Source: Frigoribacterium sp. Leaf8 (GTDB lineage Bacteria; Actinomycetota; Actinomycetes; Actinomycetales; Microbacteriaceae). From it: a stretch of 64,000 bases of DNA. Below are positions 28,391-36,530 of the stretch, one piece after another; within the stretch, counting starts at the first letter, position 1, and the number at the start of each line of letters is the position of its first letter. Under the pieces are notes generated by a model that saw only the letters and a list, made by a program, of their open reading frames with translations, did no database searches and was not told the origin of the DNA. A program made the position numbers and the translations under genes. The DNA lies in assembly GCF_001421165.1 (NCBI RefSeq), contig NZ_LMKB01000001.1:329179-393178 (forward strand), in the 5' to 3' direction.

Positions 28391-28391
28391 A

Positions 28392-29561
28392 CTAGCGCTT
28401 GAGGTTGGTGAGCTCCTGCAGCACCTCGTCCGAGGTGGTGATGATGCGGGCGTTGGCCTGGAAGCCGCGCTGGGCGACGATCAGGTTGGTGAACTCCTGC
28501 GACAGGTCGACGTTCGACATCTCGAGCGAGCCGCTGGAGAGCGAGCCGATGCCGGGCGAGCCGGGGGCGCCGACGGTCGCGGCACCCGAGTTGGCGGTGG
28601 CGCGGTAGCCCGAGTTGCCCTCCTTCTCGAGGCCGCCGGGGTTCGTGAAGGTCGCCAGGACGACGCGGCCGAGGCCGACCGTCGAGCCGTTGCTGAACTG
28701 GCCCATGAGCGTGCCGTCCTTCGACAGCGAGAAGCCCTGCAGCGTGCCGGCCGCACGGCCGTTCTGCTCGGTGATCGACGTCGTGTTGAGCGCCGCGAAC
28801 CCGGTGATGCCCGACAGGTCGACGGTGACGCCGTTCAGTCGCAGCGACGCCGCGCCCGCCTGCTTGCCGTCGGCGAAGGCCAGCGAGGCCGTGGCGCCTC
28901 CGTTGCCGTCGGTCGCGGAGGCGTCCCAGCCGGCCGTCGTGCGGGTGAAGGTGAGCGTCAGGGTGCGCTCGAGGCCGTTGGCGTCGAACACCTTGGTGTC
29001 GCGGACGATCTTGTCGCCGACCGCCGACTCGCTCGGCAGGTTGCCGCCGACCGTGGCGCTCGAGGTCGCCGTCGCGGGGGCCGCCGCGTTCAGGGGCAGC
29101 GTGATGTCGCCGAGCGCGCCTCCGTCGTTGATGACGCCGTTCGTGGCCGAGTAGCCCTGCACGATCTTGCCGTCGGACGACACGAGACGGCCGTCGGCGT
29201 CGAAGTCGAAGGCGCCCGAGCGGGTGTAGACGGTGTCGTTGCCGAGGCGGGTGACGAAGAAGCCGTCGCCCGAGATCATCAGGTCGGTCGCCTTGCCCGT
29301 GGCCTGCGCCGACCCCTGGGCGAAGTTCGTCGAGATGCCGGCGACCTGCACGCCGAGGCCGATCTGGGCGGGGTTCGTGCCGCCGATGCCGGTCTGCGGG
29401 CCGCCGGCGCCCTGCGTGATCTGCGACAGCGTGTCCTGGAACTGGGTGGTCGACGACTTGAAGCCGGCGGTGTTGACGTTGGCGATGTTGTTGCCGGTGA
29501 CGTCGAGCATCGTCTGGTGCGAGCGGAGGCCCGAGATGCCGGAGTAGAGGGAGCGGAGCAT
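28392..29561 (-). CDS. flgE: Flagellar hook protein FlgE
   Basis: The 389-aa product is the hook subunit. The N-terminal rod-like segment reads MLRSLYSGISGLRSHQTMLD, with VTGNNIANVNTAGFK. The C-terminal segment is SNVDLSQEFTNLIVAQRGFQ then ANARIITTSDEVLQEL. The D1/D2 region in between is typical (SGDGFFVTR, YTRSGAFDFDADGRLVSSDG). Length favours FlgE over FlgG/FlgF (about 260 aa). AAAGG precedes the ATG. It ends the flgB-to-flgE run. The next flagellar gene, flbD, is 7.7 kb away across inserted plus-strand genes. Confidence 0.94.
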   Translation of the reverse strand: MLRSLYSGISGLRSHQTMLDVTGNNIANVNTAGFKSSTTQFQDTLSQITQGAGGPQTGIGGTNPAQIGLGVQVAGISTNFAQGSAQATGKATDLMISGDGFFVTRLGNDTVYTRSGAFDFDADGRLVSSDGKIVQGYSATNGVINDGGALGDITLPLNAAAPATATSSATVGGNLPSESAVGDKIVRDTKVFDANGLERTLTLTFTRTTAGWDASATDGNGGATASLAFADGKQAGAASLRLNGVTVDLSGITGFAALNTTSITEQNGRAAGTLQGFSLSKDGTLMGQFSNGSTVGLGRVVLATFTNPGGLEKEGNSGYRATANSGAATVGAPGSPGIGSLSSGSLEMSNVDLSQEFTNLIVAQRGFQANARIITTSDEVLQELTNLKR

Positions 29562-29710
29562 GGGTGCTGCCTTTCAGCTGGGGAGAGATCTGGAGGCGCG
29601 TCCTGCGCGGGTGGTGCCGGTCGCGTCCTGCTCCCGGTGTGGTTCGAGGGGTGGTGCGGGTCGTGCGGGTGGTGCCGGTGGTACTGCGGGGTGCGCGTCG
29701 GGGACGCGTG

Positions 29711-30157
29711 TCACGCCTTCGTGGTGGCGATGCCCGAGATGAGATCCAACGCGACCTCCTTCCCGCCGACCGAGACCTTCGGGACGGCCTCGGCGAACGA
29801 CACGCTCGTCGCGGTGCCCTTCACCTCGACGCCGTCGGGTCCCGTGTAGCTGACCTCGCGGCCGACCAGGTTCGACGCGGCGATGCGCATCTGCAGCGAG
29901 AAGTTCTCGTTGGCCGTCGTCGTCTGCGCGGTGACCTGCTCCATCATCGCCAGCTGGGTGGTCTGCGACATCATGGCGTTGGTGTCCATCGGGGTCGACG
30001 GGTCCTGGTTCTTCAGCTGCGTGACGAGCAGCTTCATGAACATCTCGCTGTCCATCGTGTTCGCCGTCGCACGGCTCGAGCCGCTCTTCGCGGCGTTGGC
30101 GGCGGCGATCTGGGTCGCGACGTCGACGGTTCCCGATATCTGGTCGATCGAGGGCAT
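29711..30157 (-). CDS. flgD: Flagellar hook assembly scaffold FlgD
   Basis: The 148-aa product carries the FlgD N-terminal signature (EMFMKLLVTQLKNQDPSTPM, then DTNAMMSQTTQLAMMEQ) and a short C-terminal beta part (SNLVGREVSYTGPDGVEVKG). It lacks the full FnIII/tudor region of enteric FlgD (about 230 aa), as many Gram-positive forms do. FlgD caps the growing hook. It starts 12 bp after fliK. The 149-bp gap to flgE shows no hairpin or promoter that I can name. Confidence 0.93.
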   Translation of the reverse strand: MPSIDQISGTVDVATQIAAANAAKSGSSRATANTMDSEMFMKLLVTQLKNQDPSTPMDTNAMMSQTTQLAMMEQVTAQTTTANENFSLQMRIAASNLVGREVSYTGPDGVEVKGTATSVSFAEAVPKVSVGGKEVALDLISGIATTKA

Positions 30158-30169
30158 GGGATCTCCGGT

Positions 30170-31963
30170 TCAGGCCAGGACGTCGAGGGACGTCGAGAGG
30201 GACGAGGAGGCGCGGGCACGGTCGACCGCGCCCGTCGCGTCGAGGGGGTCGGTTCCGTCGCGCGGCGCGCGGCCGGTGGCGCCGCGCGCCTCGGCGGCGT
30301 CACGGGCCTGTCGCCCGGCGCCTCCGTCGGCGCCGGACTGCGCCCCGGGCGAGCCGAGCTGACCGGAGCGGTCACCCCGGCCGTCGGACGGCTGGTCCTG
30401 GGACGAGAGGTCGACGCTGGTCTGGTGGCCCGCGCCTCCCGCGGTCGTGGAGGCGGCCGTCGCGAGGTCGCGGCGCAGGTCGCCGAGGATCGCCCGCACG
30501 GCGTCACGGCCGGCGTCCGACGCGGCGAACATCTCGACGTGCGTGCCGTGCGCCGAGACGTGGGCCCGGACGGTGACCGGGCCCAGCGCCTCGGGGGCGA
30601 CATCGACCGTGACGACGTGCACCCCGGGGCCCGCCGCGGCGAGCGTGAACAGGGGCCGGGAGAGCTGCGAGGTCAACGGCGCCGGCGGGGTGGCGACCGG
30701 CGACGGGGTCGCGGACGAGGAGGCGGCGGTCGCGGCGACGGGGAACGTCGCGCCGACCGCGGGGGCGGCGAACACGATCGGGTCGGTGGTCGCGGGTGCC
30801 GGGGTGGGTGCGGAGGTGGACGCCGCGGGCGTCGCCGTGGAGGCCGCGGGGGCGGAGGCTCCGGCCGGAGGCGCACCGGAGGGCGTGGCGGACGGCCCGG
30901 ACGGCGCGGACGGTGCGCCGGTCGTCGCGCTCGACGGACCGGGCGTGCCGGGTAGCACGAGGGCGGCCGGCGTGAGGGCGCGGTCGACCGCTGCCGGGAC
31001 GGGGGTGGGAGCGGGCGCCCGCATCGGCGATCCGTTCCGGGCCGAGTCGCCGACTGCGGCGACCGTGTCGGGACCGGCGGCCGACTCGGCGCGGACCGCA
31101 CCACCCGGAGCGGACGGCGTCGGCTCGCCGGGTGCGACGGGCACACCCGCGCCGGCGGCCGCGGGGCTCGCCGCGGTGGCGGACGTGCCGGCGGGACCCG
31201 GGGCAGGAGCGGACGCGGGCTGCACGGTCGAGACGGCGGTCGCGGCGGGGGCTGCGGCGGGGGCGGCCGCGGCGGGAGCTGCGGCTGCCTGCACCGCCGG
31301 TGCCGCCGGCACAGCCGGTGCCGTCGGAGCGAGAGCGGCGGCGGAGGCAGCGGACGGATCGGGCGCCGATCCGTCGCGCGCGGGGTCGAGCGGCTCGGCC
31401 CCGGCGCCATCGGTGGTCGGCGACGCGACGCGCACCGGAGCGGTGAGGGCGGAGGGGCGCAGCAGAGCGGCGAGGGCGGCGGCGACCGTCTCGGCCGGGG
31501 CGGCCGACGTCGCGACCTCGACCGGTACGGAGCCCCCGGCCACCGACACGTCGCCCACCGCGTCACGCGGCACGGCGGAGGTGCCGTCGGTCGTCGAAGC
31601 CTTCTCGGTCGTGGTGGTCGCGGTGTCGGACTCGTCGACCGGCGCGGTCGGTGCCGAGGTCGCCTCGGCGAGGGGCCAGCGCCATGGGACGACGGACGGG
31701 GCGTCGAGCGACGACGACCCGGCCACGGCCGAGGCGGAGGCCGGAGCCGGGGTGGGGGCAGGAGGAGACGCGACAGGGTCGTTCCGGTCGGCACCTCGCG
31801 TCGAGGAGCCCTCGTCGCGCATGGCGGCACCGAAGCCGGTGGCCGCGCGGTCGGCGTCACGGGCGGTGCCGGCCCCCGGGCCCCGCGACCCCGCGGAAGG
31901 GCGGAGCGACGACGCATCGGACAGGGCAGGAGGCGCGAACGGCAGGGTGCGGGACAGGGTCAC
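30170..31963 (-). CDS. fliK: Flagellar hook-length control protein FliK
   Basis: The 597-aa product is mostly Ala/Pro/Ser/Thr-rich and disordered, as expected for the ruler part of FliK. The conserved C-terminal domain is near residues 440-520: HVVTVDVAPEALGPVTVRAH then HGTHVEMFAASDAGRDAVRA and ILGDLRRDL. FliK sets hook length and triggers FlhB switching. The start at 31963 overlaps the upstream hydrolase stop by 4 bp. Three copies of the 9-mer GGAGGCGCG lie in its disordered parts. Confidence 0.85.
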   Translation of the reverse strand: MTLSRTLPFAPPALSDASSLRPSAGSRGPGAGTARDADRAATGFGAAMRDEGSSTRGADRNDPVASPPAPTPAPASASAVAGSSSLDAPSVVPWRWPLAEATSAPTAPVDESDTATTTTEKASTTDGTSAVPRDAVGDVSVAGGSVPVEVATSAAPAETVAAALAALLRPSALTAPVRVASPTTDGAGAEPLDPARDGSAPDPSAASAAALAPTAPAVPAAPAVQAAAAPAAAAPAAAPAATAVSTVQPASAPAPGPAGTSATAASPAAAGAGVPVAPGEPTPSAPGGAVRAESAAGPDTVAAVGDSARNGSPMRAPAPTPVPAAVDRALTPAALVLPGTPGPSSATTGAPSAPSGPSATPSGAPPAGASAPAASTATPAASTSAPTPAPATTDPIVFAAPAVGATFPVAATAASSSATPSPVATPPAPLTSQLSRPLFTLAAAGPGVHVVTVDVAPEALGPVTVRAHVSAHGTHVEMFAASDAGRDAVRAILGDLRRDLATAASTTAGGAGHQTSVDLSSQDQPSDGRGDRSGQLGSPGAQSGADGGAGRQARDAAEARGATGRAPRDGTDPLDATGAVDRARASSSLSTSLDVLA

Positions 31964-32721
31964 GAGGCCACCCCCGCGCTCATCAGCTTCTGCAGGGCCG
32001 CGGTCATCAGGTCGGTCCCCGACGAGGACGCGCCCGACGCACCGGCGGCACCGGAGAGACCCGACAAGCCCGACAGGCCCGACAGGCTCGACAACGCGGA
32101 CGAGGCGGACGACGCCGAGGCGGCACCCGTCGCGCCCTCGGCCGGGACGATGCGCCGGATCGTGCTGAGGTCGGAGTCCTTGTACCAGTTGTCGACGATC
32201 TGGACGTCCTTGCCCGGGCGGGGTGCGTGCAGCACCTTGCCGTCGCCGAGGTAGATCACGATGTGGCCCTCGCCCTTCGGCACGAGCAGGTCGCCGGGCT
32301 TCGCCTCGGCGAGCGAGGGCACCTCGGCGCCCATCTCCGCCTGGTCGGGCACGACCCGCGGCATGCTGACGCCGAGGTCCCCGAACACGGTCTGCACGAG
32401 GCCCGAGCAGTCCATGCCGGTCCGGTCCTCGCCGCCGAACACGTACGGCACGCCGAGGTACTTCTTCGCGGACTCGACCACGTCCGAGCCGTCGGCTCCG
32501 CTGCCGCTCGCGACCGACCCGGCCACGGCGTCCACGGAGGCGCTGGTCGCCGTCGCCCCCGGGCCGGACGTGCCGGCGAGCGCGTCGGCGAAGGCCGTGG
32601 CCGACGTCGCGGACGCGGCGGTGGCCGTCGCGGACGTCGCACCGGTGGTGCCGGCGCGCAGCTGGGCGATGGTCGCCTGGATGTCCTGGATGCGGGACAG
32701 GACCTCGGTCACGGGACTCAC
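31960..32721 (-). CDS. NlpC/P60 peptidoglycan hydrolase in the flagellar operon
   Basis: The 253-aa product has an N-terminal helix (VTEVLSRIQDIQATIAQLRA), an Ala/Thr linker, and an NlpC/P60 domain (about 88-205). Its catalytic Cys is in GMDCSGLVQTVFG, its His in GEGHIVIYLGDGKVLHA, and the fold continues to VDNWYKDSDLSTIRRIV. The C-terminus has SGLSGLSG repeats. It sits between fliJ and fliK and probably cuts peptidoglycan for rod growth, doing the job of FlgJ, which is absent. No signal peptide is visible, so it may leave through the flagellar export system. GTG 32721 overlaps fliJ by 4 bp. Confidence 0.88.
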   Translation of the reverse strand: MSPVTEVLSRIQDIQATIAQLRAGTTGATSATATAASATSATAFADALAGTSGPGATATSASVDAVAGSVASGSGADGSDVVESAKKYLGVPYVFGGEDRTGMDCSGLVQTVFGDLGVSMPRVVPDQAEMGAEVPSLAEAKPGDLLVPKGEGHIVIYLGDGKVLHAPRPGKDVQIVDNWYKDSDLSTIRRIVPAEGATGAASASSASSALSSLSGLSGLSGLSGAAGASGASSSGTDLMTAALQKLMSAGVAS

Positions 32722-33176
32722 GCCGCGCCTCCTGGGTTCTCGGGGTCGGTGCCGGACGGCGAGCCGTCGGCGCGGGGGCGCGAGGCGATCTCGTCGAGGG
32801 CGATCTGCTCGTCGCGCAGGTCGGCGGCCGCCTCGGCCACCGCGTGCTTGTGCTCGAGCTTCTCGAGGCCGATCGCCGCGCGACGGGCCTCGTTGAAGGC
32901 GGCCTGGGCGGCGTCGGCGTCGGCCTGACGGCGCTGGGTGACGGCGTCGAGCTCGGCGAGCATGCCGCGCGACGAGGCCCGCGAGGCCGCCAGCGCGCTC
33001 AGCATGGCCGCGTCGGTGACCTCGGACGGCTCGTCGGCCAGGGTGCGCTTGGCGCGCACGCGCTCGTCGGCGGCCTCGCGCAGACGGTCGTTGGCCTCGG
33101 CGAGGACGGCACCGGCCTGGTCCTGCTGGGCGTGACGCAGCCGCAGCAGGCCGAGCAGCGAGAACGGGCGCGCCAT
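32718..33176 (-). CDS. fliJ: FliJ-like flagellar export chaperone
   Basis: The 152-aa product (MARPFSLLGLLRLRHAQQDQ...) is a long antiparallel coiled coil rich in Ala, Arg and Glu, as FliJ is. FliJ links the FliI ATPase to FlhA. Sequence identity is weak in this family; the position directly after fliI supports the call. ATG 33176 overlaps the fliI stop by one base (TGATG), which is why I prefer it to a longer start 15 codons upstream. Confidence 0.82.
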   Translation of the reverse strand: MARPFSLLGLLRLRHAQQDQAGAVLAEANDRLREAADERVRAKRTLADEPSEVTDAAMLSALAASRASSRGMLAELDAVTQRRQADADAAQAAFNEARRAAIGLEKLEHKHAVAEAAADLRDEQIALDEIASRPRADGSPSGTDPENPGGAA

Positions 33177-34600
33177 CAGATCGCTCCGAACCGCGAGGTG
33201 AGCGAGGCCAGGGCGTTCCACGAGTCGGCCGAGGCCGCCCGGTCGTCCATGCCCTGCTGCAGGAACGCGTCGATGGCGCCCTGGTGGTCGACCGCCGCGT
33301 CGACGAGCGGGTTCGTGCCGCGCTGGTACGCACCGACGTCGAGCAGGTCCTGCGCGGCCCGGCGCGCGGCCATGACCTTGCGCAGCGTCGTCGCGGCGGC
33401 GCGCTGGGGCGGGCTGGTCACCTTCGAGGCGACGCGCGAGACCGAGCCGAGCGCGTCGACCGACGGGAAGTGCCCGGTCACGGCGAGCTTGCGGTCGAGC
33501 ACGACGTGCCCGTCGAGGATGCTGCGGGCCGCGTCGGCGATGGGCTCGTTGTGGTCGTCGCCGTCGACCAGCACCGTGTAGAGCCCGGTGACCGAGCCGA
33601 TGCGGTCGGTCCCCGCTCGTTCGAGCAGGCCGGCCAGCACCGAGAACGTCGACGGCGGGTAGCCGCGGGTCGCGGGCGGTTCGCCGACCGACAGGCCGAT
33701 CTCGCGCTGGGCCATCGCCACGCGCGTGAGCGAGTCCATCATCAGCACGACGTCGGCGCCCTGGTCGCGGAACGACTCGGCGATGCGGGTCGCGACGAAG
33801 GCGGCCCGGAGGCGCATCAGGGCGGGCTCGTCGCTGGTCGAGACGACGACGATCGAGCGGGCGAGGCCCTCGGGCCCGAGGTCGTCCTCGAGGAACTCCC
33901 GCACCTCGCGGCCGCGCTCGCCGACCAGGGCGATCACGCTGACCTGGGCGTCCGAGCCGCGGGCGATCATCGACAGCAGCGACGACTTGCCGACGCCCGA
34001 GCCGGCGAACAGGCCGACGCGCTGTCCCTTGCCGACCGTGGTCAGGGTGTCGAGCACGCGCACGCCGAGCTGCAGGGGCGTGTCGATGCGCGCGCGGTGC
34101 ATCGCGGACGGGGTCTCGTGGTCGAGCGGCACGAGGTCGACGCGACCCCCGTCGGCGCCGACGAGCGGCCCCTTGCCGTCGATCGGTCGGCCGAGGCCGT
34201 CGAGCACGCGCCCGAACAGGCCCGTGCCGGTGGGGACGAGCAGCGGACGGCCGGTCGACCGGACGGGCGTGCCGGTCGTGATGCCGGTCAGACGGCCGAG
34301 CGGCATGCAGCGCACGCCGTCGGGCGTGGTCGCGACGACCTCGGCGAGGTCCGGACCGGCGGTGGTGCCCCCGGACGTCGCGGTCGCGTCGCCCACGGCG
34401 ACGATCTCGCCGACGGCCGCGTCGAGGCCCTGCACGGTGAGGCCGAGGCCCACGGCCGAGCTGACCCGGCCCACGCGCTGCGGACGGGCCGCGACGCGGG
34501 CGGCGGCGAGACGGGGAGCGAGGACGGCCGGCACGCGCGGACGCCCGCCGTCGACGACGGCACCCGTCGGCACGAGGGCAGGAGGCGCGGTGAGGGTCAC
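33176..34600 (-). CDS. fliI: Flagellum-specific ATPase FliI
   Basis: The 474-aa product is the export ATPase, an F1-beta homologue. Walker A is GLFAGSGVGKSSLL near residues 196-210, Walker B is VVLMMDSLTR, and the family segment GEPPATRGYPPSTFSVLAGL is present. It works with FliH and FliJ at the base of the export gate. The N-terminal extension of about 40 residues is somewhat longer than usual. The start overlaps the fliH stop by 4 bp. Confidence 0.97.
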   Translation of the reverse strand: MTLTAPPALVPTGAVVDGGRPRVPAVLAPRLAAARVAARPQRVGRVSSAVGLGLTVQGLDAAVGEIVAVGDATATSGGTTAGPDLAEVVATTPDGVRCMPLGRLTGITTGTPVRSTGRPLLVPTGTGLFGRVLDGLGRPIDGKGPLVGADGGRVDLVPLDHETPSAMHRARIDTPLQLGVRVLDTLTTVGKGQRVGLFAGSGVGKSSLLSMIARGSDAQVSVIALVGERGREVREFLEDDLGPEGLARSIVVVSTSDEPALMRLRAAFVATRIAESFRDQGADVVLMMDSLTRVAMAQREIGLSVGEPPATRGYPPSTFSVLAGLLERAGTDRIGSVTGLYTVLVDGDDHNEPIADAARSILDGHVVLDRKLAVTGHFPSVDALGSVSRVASKVTSPPQRAAATTLRKVMAARRAAQDLLDVGAYQRGTNPLVDAAVDHQGAIDAFLQQGMDDRAASADSWNALASLTSRFGAI

Positions 34601-35346
34601 GAGGCGCCCCCGTCCGTCGCCGGGTCGCCGAGCAACGCCGTCCGTGCCCGGTCGAGCGCGGTGCCGAGGCGGGCGTCGACCTGGCCGATGCGACGCTCGG
34701 CCTCGGCGTCGCCGCGGGCCAGGGTCGCGTCGGCGACGAAGGCCACCTCGGCGGCCACGGAGTCGCGGGTCGCCGCGTCGAGCTGGGCGAGGTCGGCGGG
34801 GTGGAGGCGGACCGTCACGACGTCGCCGGGGTCGGTCACGGCGAGGGCGCGGGCGACGGCCGCACGGGCGGTCCGTCCTTCGCGGGGGTCGACCGTGTCG
34901 GCGGCGCCCCGGGCGGTGGCGTCGGCCCCGTACGGGCCGTCATGGACGGACTCGGAGGCGCGCAGTTCGTAGCCGAGGACCGCCTCGGCGAGCTCGAAGG
35001 CGGTCGCGACCAGCGCCTCCTCGGCGTCGTCCAGAACGGGCGCGACGCGGGCGTCGAGCGCGCGGGCCGACGAGGCGAGGGCCTCGACGGCCGAGACGGT
35101 GGCGGCCTGGAGGCGGTGCAGCAGGTCGGAGTGCTCGGCCTCGAGGACGGCCCGGCGGGCGGCGAGTTCGAGCTCGGCCGCGCGGAGGCCGGCGGCGTAC
35201 CCGGCGGCGTGCCCCCGGGCCTCGGCCCGGGCGTCGTGCGCCTGTCGCGTGGTGGCGGCGTCGGACCCCGGCAGCGTGACGGACGGGTAGCTGACGCGCG
35301 CGAAGGCCGGGGCGGCGCCCTCGGGGGTCATCACGGAATCGAGCAT
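34597..35346 (-). CDS. fliH: FliH-like flagellar export regulator
   Basis: The 249-aa product has an Ala/Glu/Arg-rich central coiled coil (about 35-120) with glycine-containing repeats (ARGHAAGYAAGLRAA). The C-terminal FliH/VATPase-E-like region reads DPGDVVTVRLHPADLAQLDA, then VAFVADATLARGDAEAER. FliH binds and holds FliI. ATG 35346 was chosen; a GTG just upstream and ATG 35331 are also possible, as no clear ribosome binding site decides. A degenerate sigma-28 promoter precedes it. Confidence 0.85.
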   Translation of the reverse strand: MLDSVMTPEGAAPAFARVSYPSVTLPGSDAATTRQAHDARAEARGHAAGYAAGLRAAELELAARRAVLEAEHSDLLHRLQAATVSAVEALASSARALDARVAPVLDDAEEALVATAFELAEAVLGYELRASESVHDGPYGADATARGAADTVDPREGRTARAAVARALAVTDPGDVVTVRLHPADLAQLDAATRDSVAAEVAFVADATLARGDAEAERRIGQVDARLGTALDRARTALLGDPATDGGAS

Positions 35347-35422
35347 CACAGGGCCGTTCGGCGTTGGGGGTGACGGCCGATCCGTGGCCTGGGGTGGGTG
35401 AGCGATCCGTGCTCACCGGCGA

Positions 35423-35449
35423 CTCTCGACCTAGGCCGGGACGGCGTTA
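35423..35449 (-). promoter_or_regulatory. Degenerate sigma-28-like promoter of fliH-I-J
   Basis: TAAC (35446-35449), exactly 15 bp, then GTCGAGAG (35423-35430) on the minus strand. The -35 and spacing match the other flagellar promoters, while the -10 differs at two positions from GCCGATAG. It sits in the 128-bp gap between fliG and fliH. Confidence 0.5.
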
Positions 35450-35474
35450 GCCCTTGCCCCGAAGGGGGGCCGGG

Positions 35475-36530
35475 CTACTCGACGAGGGCGTCGTCGTCCG
35501 AGCGGTGCATGGTGATCGCGCCCATCGCCTCGAGTTCGCGGATGGCGCGCACGACCGACGCCCGCGCCTCCTCGATCTGCGACTTGCGGACCGGACCCAT
35601 CGACTGCAGCTCGTCGTCCAGCAGTTCGCGGTTGCGCTCGGAGACGTTGCCGCGGATGACCTCGGTGACCGCCGCCGGCGCGCCCTTCATCGCCGTGGCG
35701 AGGATCGCCGCGTCGATGCCGCGCAGCACCTGCTGGATGTCGCGCGACTCGAGCTTGACGATGTCCTCGAAGGTGAGCATGCGCGAGCGCACCTCCTCGG
35801 CCAGCTCGGGGTCGCGTTCGTCGAGGCCCTCGAGCAGCGCCTTCTCGGTCGCCACGTCGCTGCGGTTGAGGATCTCGATCAGCGGCTGGATGCCCCCGAC
35901 GACCTCGACCTGGTCCCGCGGGGCGACGACGGCGCCGGCCCGCACCTTGAGGGTGGCCGCGACGATGCCGACCGACTCGGGGGTGGCCGTGCCCATCGTC
36001 GCGATGGCCTGGGCCACGTCGGCGCGCAGCTCGACGTCGAGGCCCGACATCACGGCAGAACCCTGCTGGGGCCTGAGGTGCGCGAGCACCAGGGCGATGG
36101 TCTGCGGCAGCTCGCCGTCGAGGAGCGCCACGACCTGACCGGCCTCGGCCTCGTCGAGGAACTCGAACGACTTGCCGGCCATGTTGGAGGCCATGCGCTC
36201 CATGACGCCGGCGGCACGCTCGGAACCGAACGACGCCTCGAGCAGACCGACGGCGACGTCGTGGCCGCCGCGGCGCTGGTAGCGGCCGCTGACGCTGAGG
36301 TCGTGGAACTCGGCCACGGTGGCCTCGGCGAGCGCGGGGTCGACGCGACGCAGGCGCACGATCTCGGCCGCGATCTCCTCGGCCTCGACCTCGCTGAACT
36401 CCTTCATGACCGCGGCCGCGCGGACCTGGTCCATCTGCATCAGGATGACCGCGACCTTCTGGGCGCCGGTCAACGGCTTGCCGACCCCGGGGACCGCGGG
36501 GGCGCCGAAGGTGGTGGGGACGAGGCTCAT
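35475..36530 (-). CDS. fliG: Flagellar motor switch protein FliG
   Basis: The 351-aa product has the N-terminal domain that binds FliF (LTGAQKVAVILMQMDQVRAA). It also has the middle EHPQ-like region, here LAHLRPQQGSAVMSGLDVEL. The C-terminal torque domain carries the charged motif RDIQQVLRGIDAAILATAMK and RSQIEEAR-like end (VRKSQIEEARASVVRAIREL). Length and domains are normal. The ATG at 36530 overlaps the fliF stop by 4 bp. Confidence 0.96.
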   Translation of the reverse strand: MSLVPTTFGAPAVPGVGKPLTGAQKVAVILMQMDQVRAAAVMKEFSEVEAEEIAAEIVRLRRVDPALAEATVAEFHDLSVSGRYQRRGGHDVAVGLLEASFGSERAAGVMERMASNMAGKSFEFLDEAEAGQVVALLDGELPQTIALVLAHLRPQQGSAVMSGLDVELRADVAQAIATMGTATPESVGIVAATLKVRAGAVVAPRDQVEVVGGIQPLIEILNRSDVATEKALLEGLDERDPELAEEVRSRMLTFEDIVKLESRDIQQVLRGIDAAILATAMKGAPAAVTEVIRGNVSERNRELLDDELQSMGPVRKSQIEEARASVVRAIRELEAMGAITMHRSDDDALVE

